Assembly: GCA_009885535.1 (NCBI GenBank)
Contig: VFKL01000154.1
Coordinates: 1-32,010, forward strand
DNA length: 32,010 bases
Reading direction: 5' to 3'
Source: Chitinophagaceae bacterium
GTDB lineage: Bacteria; Bacteroidota; Bacteroidia; Chitinophagales; Chitinophagaceae
Both the position numbers and the translations under genes were made by a program. Shown in pieces: positions 17,901 through 21,901 of this stretch. The notes under the pieces were generated by a model that was not told the origin of the DNA, searched no databases, and was given only the letters and a program-made list of their open reading frames with translations. Each line of letters begins with the position of its first letter. The stretch's first letter is position 1.

Positions 17901-20342
17901 TGCGTAATTTGTTCCGGTGCCAATTGCATTTGTGTTCCAACCTGCAAAAGTAAATCCTGATCTCACCAAATTACCTGTGTTATCAGGAATGGTAAATGTT
18001 TGATTAATGGTCGAAGACAATACCGGTGGAACAGTTCCACTTGTGCTACCATTTCCATTGTAGGTAATGGTATATTTTATTGGACGCCATTTTGCATAAA
18101 GTGTGGTTACGTTTCCAGGGATGGTAAATGAAGCACCAGCTGCATAGTTGGTACCCATTGTATCCGCAGATGTATTCCAACCGGCAAAAGTAAATCCTGT
18201 TCTTACCAAAGCACCCGAATTTGTAGCAAGGGTAACCGCTGTGTTGTATGTAGCAGTATTACTAGCAGGTGCGGCACCTCCAGTGTTTCCGTTTCCATCA
18301 TAATTTACAGCATAACTATTTATAGTCCAATTTGCAAACAAAGTAACATCAGAAGTAACTAAAAAAGATGTACCAACTGCATAGTTTGTTCCTGCAGATC
18401 CAAATAATTGAACTTCTGCAAGGCTTAAACAGTTTTGACCTGCAAGCTGAATACGCACGTATCTGGCGTCTTTATTTATTAAGAAATTTCTATTGCCGTA
18501 AACATATACTTCATTAGTTACGTATTTAGAAGAAACATTTGGGTCTCTTAAAGTTGTTGCAAGATCTTGAGAAGTAAATGGTACTGCAGAAGTTAAAATA
18601 TGAAAATTTTGTAAACGGTCATTACAGCAATCCAATCTGTTCCAAATGGTAATAGAGCCGATAAAATAAGTATTTTGTAAATCCAACTGCCACCAGCCCT
18701 GATTTTCACAATTATTATGTGTAACAGAATTCCCACCCCATTGTTGGTTTGTATTTCCGTCTATAGCCCTAGAAGCATCTCCTCCATGCCCTGTACTATT
18801 TTGTGTTGCTGGTTTACCAAGTGTAGGAATTTGTTGTTGTACACCTGAATTTGCCGTATTCCAACCAGCAAACGTGTAACCTGTTCTAACCAAACTACCC
18901 GAATTGGAAGGCAACAATAATGAGGTATTATATTTTGCTGCTCCATTTGGAGGAGGTGTTCCACCAGTACTTCCATTTGGATTATATGTTATGTAATAAG
19001 TATTTAAACGCCATTTTGCATAAAGTGTTCTGTTTGCTGAAGGAATGGTAGAAGAAGAACCAGCCGCAAAATCATTTCCGGTTGTATCTGCAAAAGTATT
19101 CCAACCCATAAATGTGTAGTTTGCTTTTGCCATTGTACCCACAGTTGCCAATGTAAATGTGTTGTTGTACACATCCGTAATGCTAGCAACAGATGGAGCA
19201 CCTGTTGCACCATTGGCATTATACGTAACGGTATAATTTGTAAAAAGCGAATTGTCATTTGTTACATAATTGCTCGAAGCGCCTGATAACGTAAAATTAT
19301 TTAAAGTACCATTTTTTTCATCAGTACCCATTTCAAACAAATTAACGACTCCGGTATTGTTACCAGCAGCTGTTCCCTGATTAAATGTAAAGTAACTTAA
19401 TAAGGCAGTTTCATTTCCCTTTAACTCATCATACATGCTGCCTTTAATTTGAGCCGCTGTTCTTTGGCTAGTCCAAGTTCTCACCTCATCCATTTTACCA
19501 TTAAAATAACCATCTGATGACCAACCACTTTTTCCAATGTAATTCGCAGTGTGTGTAACATTCTGAGAAAAAGCATTTATAAATGTTTTTGTACCATTCA
19601 ATTCACCATTAATGTATAAAGCCACCGAAGTTCCATTTATGGTTGCCGCTATATGCGTCCATTGGTTTAATGGAATTTGTTGAGTCGCCGTTATCACTTC
19701 TTCATTAACACCAAAAGCAGGCTTACCTGTAGAACCTGTACTTGATAAAAGATATATTGAATTCGCATTTGAATTTGCAGTTGAGCCAATTTGAATTATT
19801 CTAGACCAGTTTGTGGTTTCTGTTGGATAAACCCAAGCTTCAACCGTAAAAGAAGAACTCGTTGTTGCATAACCACTTGGCATTGAAACATAATCATCTA
19901 CCCCATCAAACGACAATGCGTTATTTCCATTTCCACCGGCAACCCCAACAGTTTTAGGAATCCACTGTGCAAACAAAGTTGTATTAGCCGTTAACGTAAT
20001 ACTACTGTTGAAATAGTACCTTGTTCCTGTTCCGGCAGCGTTGGTGTTCCAACCGCCAAAAGAGAATCCCGTTTTGTACAACCCTGTTTTGCTGTATTGC
20101 GCCACATTTGCCGAACCACCAGATACAATACCAGTTACCGTTGTTGGAACAGTTCCTCCAGTAGCACCATTTGAATTGTACACAAGGTCTAATGCATAAG
20201 AGAAACAAGTAACCATCATCAAAATGGTTAACATGCTCAAGCGCATAAAAATGTTTTTGCTAAAAATTGAAAGCTCAAACGAACGTCTTTTTGGGTTAGC
20301 TTGAAATGAAATTGGTTGCATTGTTAATGATTTTTTTGTCAT
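2988..20342 (-). CDS. Giant modular T9SS-exported adhesin (5784 aa)
   Basis: A single uninterrupted frame. Order of modules by residue: N-terminal signal (hydrophobic FMRLSMLTILMMVTCFSYA, about 32-50); five InlB-type B-repeats (Flg_new, 51-988, motif AGWNT...LYAKW) that enclose LamG domain 1 (141-367) and two discoidin-like domains (501-650 and 823-980); a He_PIG-like segment (about 990-1080); LamG 2 (1089-1303); a Big_2-like segment; 49-residue Cys repeats; Ig_7-type domains carrying LamG 3 (1516-1735) and LamG 4 (1927-2147); nine tandem 49-residue repeats (2248-2692); 28 PKD/Ig-like repeats (2694-5681); and a type A T9SS sorting domain (about 5707-5784). LamG and discoidin folds bind glycans, so a cell-surface or extracellular adhesin is the best reading; the natural ligand is unknown. 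Composition is rich in Ser, Thr, Asn and Gly. It has its own promoter and terminator, and a PorP/SprF-OmpA gene lies two genes upstream. The start could also be Met8 or Met33 (20246), the latter giving a conventional signal peptide. Confidence 0.95.
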   Translation of the reverse strand: MTKKSLTMQPISFQANPKRRSFELSIFSKNIFMRLSMLTILMMVTCFSYALDLVYNSNGATGGTVPTTVTGIVSGGSANVAQYSKTGLYKTGFSFGGWNTNAAGTGTRYYFNSSITLTANTTLFAQWIPKTVGVAGGNGNNALSFDGVDDYVSMPSGYATTSSSFTVEAWVYPTETTNWSRIIQIGSTANSNANSIYLLSSTGSTGKPAFGVNEEVITATQQIPLNQWTHIAATINGTSVALYINGELNGTKTFINAFSQNVTHTANYIGKSGWSSDGYFNGKMDEVRTWTSQRTAAQIKGSMYDELKGNETALLSYFTFNQGTAAGNNTGVVNLFEMGTDEKNGTLNNFTLSGASSNYVTNDNSLFTNYTVTYNANGATGAPSVASITDVYNNTFTLATVGTMAKANYTFMGWNTFADTTGNDFAAGSSSTIPSANRTLYAKWRLNTYYITYNPNGSTGGTPPPNGAAKYNTSLLLPSNSGSLVRTGYTFAGWNTANSGVQQQIPTLGKPATQNSTGHGGDASRAIDGNTNQQWGGNSVTHNNCENQGWWQLDLQNTYFIGSITIWNRLDCCNDRLQNFHILTSAVPFTSQDLATTLRDPNVSSKYVTNEVYVYGNRNFLINKDARYVRIQLAGQNCLSLAEVQLFGSAGTNYAVGTSFLVTSDVTLFANWTINSYAVNYDGNGNTGGAAPASNTATYNTAVTLATNSGALVRTGFTFAGWNTSADTMGTNYAAGASFTIPGNVTTLYAKWRPIKYTITYNGNGSTSGTVPPVLSSTINQTFTIPDNTGNLVRSGFTFAGWNTNAIGTGTNYAAGSTYTITSANASSVTSGTAGDIPIFTRTMGITPFGSVRSPGNEQFMNIIDGNVGTKYLDFNAGDGMGFTVNLGGTARTATKIAITTANDGSGRDPKNFEVFGSNDGVNFTSVGTGTIPCIGTRFFTRTFDISNTSPFLHYRVNVTNTCGDGMFQLAEVQLFESISTTNLYAKWNCGSTSTSLTVANTDNQKLCLGTAITNILYNTSGFTSIGTPTNLPAGVTAVFSTVTNILTISGTPNVSGTYNYSIPLIAGCGTTYVTGKIVVSNAPGNFGNALDFDGSNDYVKSTNSSSLQLNTTGTIEAWIKTSNAGSGYRGIVVKPYAYGLFLKDGILIAHNFNVGDKSTGINLADNKWHHVAFTYNAGVTDGSYIYIDGVLKLTTTYTILNQNESLFIGTNLPNTGQDFKGSIDEVRVWSTQRTQAQIRSSLGIELAGTEPGLASYFDFNHGIAAGTNTGVTTLSDRTSNANNGTVTNMALNGAASNWVANSFSIDAIGSIASTSSAITVCVNGTNQLRTNLLGGVWSLSDSTNATISSTGLLTGLSVGTTTANYTFTSSNGCTTNKTAVITVKVKSTSSQTVSACGSYAWKGTTYTTSGAKTWIGTSAIGCDSVVTLNLTINAFPASPVVNNSVASCIGVPITLSATSTPGTVVDWYQTATSSTPLLSGSNTFTTPNLSANATYYLVARDTVTGCVSAQPGVTNALNFDGSNDYLTAKSGVYFNGNFTIESWVYVRSFANWSRIIDFGNGAGNNCVLLSATYGTGGYPGFYVGGAQFQANRQLTLNKWNHVAATLNGTTATIYVNGQASGTANFPVPANVTRTKCLIGASNWGDPVFNGIMDELSIWNVALTPAQIQSSMFTQLTGSEAGLVAYYNFNEGTPGGTNTSITSLTDLTSNANHATFSNFALTGSTSNFVAGYDSIVANSRTKITITVSAGSSTYDTSRVNITNGATSYTWNGTVYTASGTYVRTSGCAVSVLILKLCSPSASSESVTACGSYLWKGTTYTTSGAKTWSGTNATGCDSVVTLNLTINAIPAKPVVTNGSSCAGNTVTLIATSTAGTEVDWYETSTSTTPLLVGSNTFTTPSLLSSTSYYVVARDVTTGCISAQSESSNAINFDGLNDKVTSSITNFTSTSDITYEAWVNSNSFGGVKSIINHIGWSAGMVHFQFAGNQIRFDVNGGNDNACSYGFNINTWYHIAAVYSTSTSTRTLKFYVNGILQNTITNNSFPSIVGSTPFTIGSWGNDRFFSGTLDEVRIWNVARTQTEIQANLYNELNQQSGLVASYHFNQGVASANNSTITTTLDASGNNNNGTVSNFTLSGASSNFVAGNSSILSNPRTTVTANINPLPTILTSSRGANICETGTTTLSATTSTRAKIDWYDSATGGFLMALGTNAFTTPTISTNTTYYAEARDTVTGCISATRTALTANVVALSTTSSTTQTSCDAFRWNNITYTASGVYTYNTINASGCDSFAIVDLTIKNSSSSTITETVCNSFIWNGTTYTTSGVKTFTTTNAVGCDSFAIANLTIRRATSSVLNQAACNSFEWNGVNYTTSGTRTLSGTNAAGCDSVATLNLTVNYSNSSTSTQTVCNSLLWNGVTYNTSGIYTFNTTNVGGCDSVATLNLTVKYSTSSSRTETVCNSFLWNGTTYTTSGIKTFTSTNAVGCDSVATLNLTVNYRSTSTSSVTVCNSLLWNGVNYTTSGVYTYTTANAVGCDSVATLNLTVKYGSTSTRTESICNSFLWNGITYTNSGVYTYTTTNAVGCDSVATLNLTVRKSSSSVANVSACITYVWNGVTYSTAGTRTWNGTNAAGCDSIAVLNLTIAQNNTYSTIDTAICTTTSLPYTFNGTSITSAGTYTITLRKADGCDSVITYIVTVNSVKPNAPTGITQTLVSNNCAARVYRFTVTSAVANAYGYRWLLPTSVGGVSGVTIDSGNINRSRTIKIKFASNAAALTRDSIKVLAFSGCGNSAFKGVKLTNAILNPPLSPSTIIGSTLVSNNCGETVYRFFAPSLPLGTATNGAATGYIWSLNISSTGTTALLDSGTLNSGTIVVRYTNANSTNIGDTIKLSYSSACGNGAVKSTIYPKPVIYLPLSPVSVTSELVSDVCGARVYRYKVSELPAVTNVSYTAATGYAWTMPYGALGQNGVLDSGSLSGQVIKIKYSSNAAAVVGDSIKVSYTSSCGNSIPKAIKLTNTLLTVPVAPLAITSTLVANNCGSKTYRYTAPDLTTATLNNIAASGYVWTINVSRQGSSSSLDSGSLSSKSIVVTYNNATNISIGDSIKLAFTSECGLSANKIIIFPNPTVSAPLAPTSISTSLVSDNCGARVYRYTAPSLPTVTNSANTAANGYAWSLPIGLVGSTGVLDSGTLSSRIIRIKYTSSAAASIGDSIKVAYTSTCGNSSVLATKLTNIVYSSPTVQLTAPTSLTQTLVSNTCNTKVYRYSVALPSSNTMGYQWSLPIGTVGSTGALDSGVLTSRVICIKYSSNAAAGLGDSIKVGYTTNCGNTPLLSTKLTKIALTTFNVPLAPTLITSTLLVNNCGEKVYRYVAPSLPMATATSVAASGYSWSFNTNAVGSSAVLDSGSADGKTIVIRYFNNSSVSIGDSVSLAYTSGCGISGKKKMIFANPLVKAPTSPASITAELVSNVCGERVYRYKAAALTSTINLSYTAANGYAWLMPTGSLGSTGILDSGSLSSQTIRVKYSSNAGASAGDSISVAYTSSCGNSLNKVTPLTNVVLTVPVAPIAITSTLVLNNCGEKVYRYVAPSLPVATATTVAANGYKWLFNVNTNGSNATLDSGSMESKVIVVRYSNSTSNSWNDIISLAYTSTCGVGANKSIIFPYPAVVAPLAPTTITTQLVSDICGARVYRYKAPAILSVTASDYTPATGYAWTMPFGNLGLTGVLDSGTLGSQTIKIRYSSNAGSATGDSIKVAFTSSCGNSKAAAIKLTNALLLTSVIPTPAVVMQELILNKCGEKAYRYTAPSLVTNTTGYQWQMPVGNYGSVGTLDSGTLTSKSIIVKYITNLTAGAGDTVRVAFKSNCGVGTYRSLALLNPPIYVPLTPTDITSELVSDACGARVYRFKSTPIQGVSNLSYAAATGYAWLMPTGPLANTASLDSGTLGSQIIRIAFNSNAPASINDSIKVAYTSSCGNSLFKAIRLPNVKVTAPAAPANITTTLLINNCSEKVYRYVAPSLPAATQNTWAATGYAWSFNTLSLGSSATLDSGSLEGQAIIVRYFNSSTVSVGDSIGVSYTSSCGNSANKIMIFPNPTVSAPLMPTSITAELVSDVCGARVYRYKAATLPSVTNMSFTAATGYAWSMPIGTLGLTGVLDSGSLGSQTIKIKYSSNAPANIGDSIKLAYTSSCGNSRNNVTMLSNIFMPATVIPTPGAVFQELKLNNCGEKVYRYTVPTLATNASGYKWEMPTGAYGTLGTLDSGTLTSKSILIRFNTDAIAGSGDSIKVAFTSICGMGAFKTSGLITPVIYIPNSPASITTELVSNECGARIYRYKASELPAVNNLSYTAANGYAWSMPYGPLGSNGVLDSGSMGSQTIRIKYSSNAGVSIGDSIKVAFTTSCGNTAFKVVNLSNSNLSVPAMPSSMMSTLLVNNCSEKVYRYVAPILPGATQTTGAGTGYLWTMPEGSLGSIGTLDSGSLDSRAIIIRFASNVAASAGDSIKLAYTSLCGSSLYKAFSLTNPVAFVPASPSNIITTLLANNCGEKVYRYTAPSLPAANQNLVQATGYVWSLFMNSGSRVILDSGSYDSKSIIVRYYINSLVNVDDSIALAYTSNCGISLNKSILLPSPAVMLPSSPSSITAELVSDDCGARVYRYKAANFPNIVNNISATPAIGYAWMMPIGPLGEMGDLDSGSLSSQTIRIKYRSNNGASAGDSIKVAFTTSSCGISAYRTTPLTNIIKRGLAAPTSISTTLLSNNCGEKVYRYVAPNLTPATNSTVAATSYAWSFNINEAGSTLLLDSGTMDGKAIIVRYFNNASSSVGDSISVAFNSVCGLSPNRTIVFPNPVVNAPFSPASISTELVSDVCGERVYRYTVSSFPTITNMTYTAATGYSWLMPIGTLGSTGVLDSGSLYSKTIKIRYANTAAARIGDSIKVAYTSSCGISPYKAVMLSNSNIVTIPAAPASITATLLVNNCSEKVYRYVAPALPAATQNTMAATGYIWSYSTLTLGSSASLDSGDIEGRAIIVRYFNSSSESIGDSIGVTYTSLCGNSETKSIIFPNPAVNAPLAPVSITTELVEDYCGSRVYRYKAASMPGITNMAHTAATGYAWSMPIGTLGLNGQLDSGTLGSQTIRIRYSSNAGATAGDSIQVSYTSSCGNSNARTVMLSNITLPLSVVPTPASITQTLVLNNCGEKAYRYTMSEVQGTAIVYQWSMPEGNYGSTGVIDSGSLNSKTIIIRYVSNSIAGSGDSIRAAFSSGCALSAYRTLGLINTASFIPLKPASMTVDLVSDDCGARVYRYSAPALASVNNLSYTAATGYAWSMPIGAVGSTGVLDSGSLSSQTILIKYSSNAEAAEGDSIKVAYTSSCGNSSALSVKLTNILLSNLSVQLTAPNAITQTLVSNYCGERVYRYTATAGQNSAIGYAWVMPIGTVGSTGVLDSGSLSSQTIRIKYSSNEAAATGDSIKVAYTSVCGTGYFKAAKLINTVLTAPIAPISISSVLLVNNCGEKVYRYTAPALFAPATGYVWTMGNNSNAIATIDSGSAEGNVVVVRYLNTASSFIGDSIKVAYNSGCGIGASKSMIFPNPGVNVPFTPATITAELVSDVCGARVYRYKAPVLPGVSNLSFTAPTGYAWSMPVGTLGATGTLDSGSLGSQVIRIVYSSNAAAATGDSIRLAYTSTCGNSANKAIRLSNLVKTGCLITKNANPIAQTPTETVSTKPTEMMVKVYPNPSRGAFKIALEGNGKDTKAKIRDLRGLVLKTFTINANQTIELGNDLKPGIYFLEVNEGNKTKTVRLVKF
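2991..3224 (-). other. Type A T9SS C-terminal sorting domain of the giant protein
   Basis: The last ~78 residues match the TIGR04183-type pattern: a KVYPNPSRGAFKI opening strand, a middle KIRDLRG strand, a L-K-P-G-I-Y-F-L-E-V segment, and a basic end (TVRLVKF). Domains of this type send proteins through T9SS and are usually cleaved on the surface by PorU, with attachment to A-LPS. The only visible alternative is an unrelated Ig-like end, which the YPNP and GIYFLEV motifs argue against. Confidence 0.9.
3300..12263 (-). repeat. 28 tandem PKD/Ig-like repeats of about 107 residues
   Basis: Residues 2694-5681 divide into 28 units, each with the plan P-x-x-P..I...LVS--CGxxVYRY ... ATGYAW ... LDSGS ... 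GDSIKVAYTSSCG. The YRY/GYAW/GDSI..AYTSSCG spacing resembles the PKD-like domains of Bacteroidota surface proteins. Each unit has one Cys near the start (CGE or CGA) and one near the end (SCG), which could form one disulfide per unit. Three classes are visible: A (CGARVYRYKA, YAWSMPIG), B (NNCGEKVYRYVAPSLP, ending IIFPNPxV) and a shorter C (about 100 residues, e.g. QELILNKCGEKAYRYT). The units are similar but not identical in DNA, so this is an old, diverged expansion. The expected result is a long semi-rigid stalk. Confidence 0.9.
12267..13601 (-). repeat. Nine tandem 49-residue Cys-containing repeats
   Basis: Residues 2248-2692 hold nine units of about 49 residues (147 bases) with the pattern TxTVCNSFLWNGTTYTTSG...TNAVGCDSVATLNLTV. 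Each has two Cys about 26 residues apart. The last unit is divergent. Two further copies stand alone between the upstream LamG/Ig modules (around 16070-16220 and 14810-14960), and a degenerate copy lacking the first Cys lies near 15000-15080. Repeats of this kind are common in Bacteroidota surface proteins; the function is structural as far as can be told. Confidence 0.88.
13902..14564 (-). other. LamG-like (concanavalin A-like) domain 4
   Basis: Opens with NAINFDGLNDKV and ends LSGASSNFVAGNSS (residues 1927-2147). Internal motifs are EAWV, WYHIAAVY, LDEVRIWNVARTQ and GLVASYHFN. It sits between GCISAQSESS and NPRTTVT of an Ig_7-type domain, so it looks inserted near that domain's last strand. 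Confidence 0.85.
15138..15797 (-). other. LamG-like domain 3
   Basis: Opens with NALNFDGSNDYL and ends GSTSNFVAGYDS (residues 1516-1735). It contains ESWVYV, WNHVAATLNG, MDELSIWNVALT and GLVAYYNFNEG. Like LamG 4 it is flanked by GCVSAQPGVT on one side and NSRTKITIT on the other, the two halves of an Ig_7 end. Confidence 0.85.
16432..17078 (-). other. LamG-like domain 2
   Basis: Opens with NALDFDGSNDYV and ends GAASNWVANS (residues 1089 to about 1303), with EAWIKT, WHHVAFTYNAG, IDEVRVWSTQRTQ and ASYFDFNHG. It lies between a He_PIG-like segment and a Big_2-like Ig segment. Confidence 0.85.
17403..17876 (-). other. Discoidin-like (F5/8 type C-like) domain 2
   Basis: Residues about 823-980 include NIIDGNVGTKYLDF, an FEVFGSNDGVNFTSV segment and a terminal LAEVQLFES strand, as in F5/8 type C/discoidin folds, which often bind sugars. 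The preceding TITSANAS and following TTNLYAKW belong to one B-repeat. Confidence 0.75.
18393..18842 (-). other. Discoidin-like (F5/8 type C, fucolectin-like) domain 1
   Basis: Residues 501-650 have KPATQNST, RAIDGNTNQQWGG, GWWQLDL, ITIWNRLDCCNDRL and a terminal RYVRIQLAG...LSLAEVQLFG, the classic order of F5/8 type C lectin-like domains. The adjacent CC is a feature of fucolectin-type members. It interrupts a B-repeat between AGWNTANSG and GTNYAVG. Confidence 0.85.
19242..19922 (-). other. LamG-like domain 1
   Basis: Opens with NALSFDGVDDYV and ends LSGASSNYVTND (residues 141-367), with EAWVYP, WTHIAATINGTSVALYING, MDEVRTWTSQRT and LLSYFTFNQG. It lies between the first and second B-repeats. 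Confidence 0.87.
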
Positions 20343-20393
20343 TTTAATTTAAAATTGTAGGTAATTTCTGAGTATTAGGTGTTTATAAGAACG

Positions 20394-20424
20394 CAAATTT
20401 ATTATGTTTGTTTTAACAGTGCAA
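20394..20424 (-). promoter_or_regulatory. Bacteroidota-type promoter of the giant adhesin gene
   Basis: On the minus strand TTG (20424-20422) is followed after 20 bases by TAAATTTG (20401-20394), an exact match to the Bacteroidota TAnnTTTG -7 element at about the expected distance from a -33 TTG. A start of transcription near 20387 would give a leader of about 45 bases before the ATG at 20342. Confidence 0.7.
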
Positions 20425-20472
20425 GTAGTGTCAACTCGCTTTCAAGCTTTTAGAAACAAATTCTAAGAAATA

Positions 20473-20488
20473 ACAAAAAGTATTTTGT
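20473..20488. promoter_or_regulatory. Small palindrome upstream of the adhesin promoter, possible operator
   Basis: ACAAAA-AGTA-TTTTGT is a perfect 6-bp inverted repeat about 50 bases upstream of the adhesin promoter. A loose direct repeat, TTCTAA(T)GAAATAA, occurs at 20461 and 20551 on either side. These could be sites for the adjacent AraC-type regulator, but AT-rich DNA gives such matches by chance. Nothing else stands out between 20425 and 20567. Confidence 0.25.
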
Positions 20489-20567
20489 AATAAACTTGCA
20501 ATTTCCTTTAATTTGATATTTTTCAATTTTTTCATTAAATGTTAAACGGATTCTAATGAAATAAGCC

Positions 20568-20598
20568 AATTTCAGTTTTTCGAAATCAAACTGGAATT
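20568..20598 (-). terminator. Hairpin downstream of the AraC-type regulator gene
   Basis: AATTTCAGTTT and AAACTGGAATT form an 11-bp stem with one wobble-type mismatch around a 9-base loop, about 50 bases past the regulator's stop. On the minus strand the following bases are only partly T-rich, so termination strength is uncertain. Confidence 0.4.
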
Positions 20599-20646
20599 TT
20601 TTAAACCCGTATTTTAAAATTTGTACAAATGAATAATACTTTTTTT

Positions 20647-21879
20647 TTAAAATTCTTGAGGTGAAATCCCAATTATTTCTTTAAAAGCATAGTAGAAAGG
20701 TGTATAGGAGGAGAACCCTACATACTTAGATAGAGAATCAAGTGTGTTTCTTTTTAAGTAACCAGACTTGATCAAAATCGTTGCAAAGTTAATTTGGCAT
20801 TTTTTTCGGTAATTAATAAAGCTCAATTGGCTGCAATATTTGAAAATAAACTTCACATGACTGATTGGAATTTTAACCATTGAAGCCAACATTTCTAAAT
20901 CAAAATCATTTTTACAAACCACTTCGTATTGTAAAAAAACCCCGTCTATTTTTTTAAAGTAATCCGATAATTTGTCCTCAATATTGGAGAATAGTTTTAT
21001 ATCATTAGGGTTAATCATTTCTTTAATGGGCAAATTACTCCAACTGTTAAAATGAATTTCTTCACCTTTTTCTCGTTCAATTTCAAGTTCTATTTCTTTT
21101 TCTTTTACAATTTCTTTTTCTTTTAATTCAACGATTACATTTGAATATGGCGTTTTATACACCACATTTTGTACAGAAGTTTGCAAATTAAATCCATACA
21201 AAATTTCAGGCGAAATGATAATTCTTACAAAAATAGCCAGCCACAAAAAAGCACTTATCCATATCAATTCCATATTCTCAGGACCAAATACATTAGATGA
21301 AAATCTGATGTAAAATCCAACCACTATTCTTACCGCTATTAAAAACAACATTGCAGATAAAAACAAAAGCCAATGTTTAATTGCTTTCGGTTGTGTTATT
21401 TCGGATTGTTTTTTTTGTAAAAAATTAATGTTCAACATGTTGAATATGGCTACTGTATAATAGCCCAATAAAACACAAGTTGCTATCATGTTAAGACAAA
21501 CAAACCCAAGTTTTAAATCAGATTCTTCGTGTATGCCAAATGCAATTATTGAAAAAACAAGAATGACATTGGGTGCAATAAAATGGTACATGTCTTTTTG
21601 TGTCCATTTATCTTTGTTCAATACCTCTCTAAAATATAAAAAGCAACATGGAATAATATTTAAAGAAAACAACTCTCCCAATTTTGAAAATATCAATATA
21701 ATTTCATGATCAACAAATTGAGAAATCCCATAAAGCGTATATCTAAAAATAATATTGATCAACGTCAATTTCAGGTATCTATTTATTAAAACAGATGACT
21801 TTTTGAATTTGAATTGCAACAATAAAAACAATAAACAACCTACAAACGCTGTTAGAAAAAATAAAAATGCCTTTAACAT
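20647..21879 (-). CDS. Membrane-embedded AraC-family transcriptional regulator
   Basis: A 410-residue protein with seven predicted transmembrane segments in the first ~235 residues (starting MLKAFLFFLTAFVGCLLFLLL and ending near LIWISAFLWLAIFVRIII). A charged helical linker follows (KEKEIVKEKEIELEIEREK), then a C-terminal AraC-type domain. The second helix-turn-helix is recognisable: LDSLSKYVGFSSYTPFYYAF then FKEIIGISPQEF. This 7TM-plus-AraC plan is known in Bacteroidota and suggests a regulator that senses membrane or envelope state and binds DNA while tethered. It starts 22 bases after the PorP/SprF-OmpA stop, so the two are probably co-transcribed, and it lies directly before the separately promoted adhesin gene. 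The adhesin promoter is an obvious candidate target (inference). Ligand and target are not shown by sequence. Confidence 0.85.
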   Translation of the reverse strand: MLKAFLFFLTAFVGCLLFLLLQFKFKKSSVLINRYLKLTLINIIFRYTLYGISQFVDHEIILIFSKLGELFSLNIIPCCFLYFREVLNKDKWTQKDMYHFIAPNVILVFSIIAFGIHEESDLKLGFVCLNMIATCVLLGYYTVAIFNMLNINFLQKKQSEITQPKAIKHWLLFLSAMLFLIAVRIVVGFYIRFSSNVFGPENMELIWISAFLWLAIFVRIIISPEILYGFNLQTSVQNVVYKTPYSNVIVELKEKEIVKEKEIELEIEREKGEEIHFNSWSNLPIKEMINPNDIKLFSNIEDKLSDYFKKIDGVFLQYEVVCKNDFDLEMLASMVKIPISHVKFIFKYCSQLSFINYRKKCQINFATILIKSGYLKRNTLDSLSKYVGFSSYTPFYYAFKEIIGISPQEF

Positions 21880-21901
21880 TATAAAAATTAGCTTGAAAAA
21901 A

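Larger units (their letters stand above)
17379..20192 (-). repeat. Five InlB-type B-repeats (Flg_new) with inserted lectin-like modules
   Basis: Five copies of the plan Y-x-(V/I)-x-Y-NxNG(A/S)TGG ... (T/S)G(F/Y)TFAGWNT ... GTNYAAG ... TLYAKW are found in residues 51-988. Copies 2 and 4 are continuous. Copy 3 is split by discoidin-like domain 1 and copy 5 by discoidin-like domain 2. LamG 1 lies between copies 1 and 2. The fold is a small beta-grasp-like module known from Listeria internalin B and common in bacterial adhesins. Confidence 0.88.
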
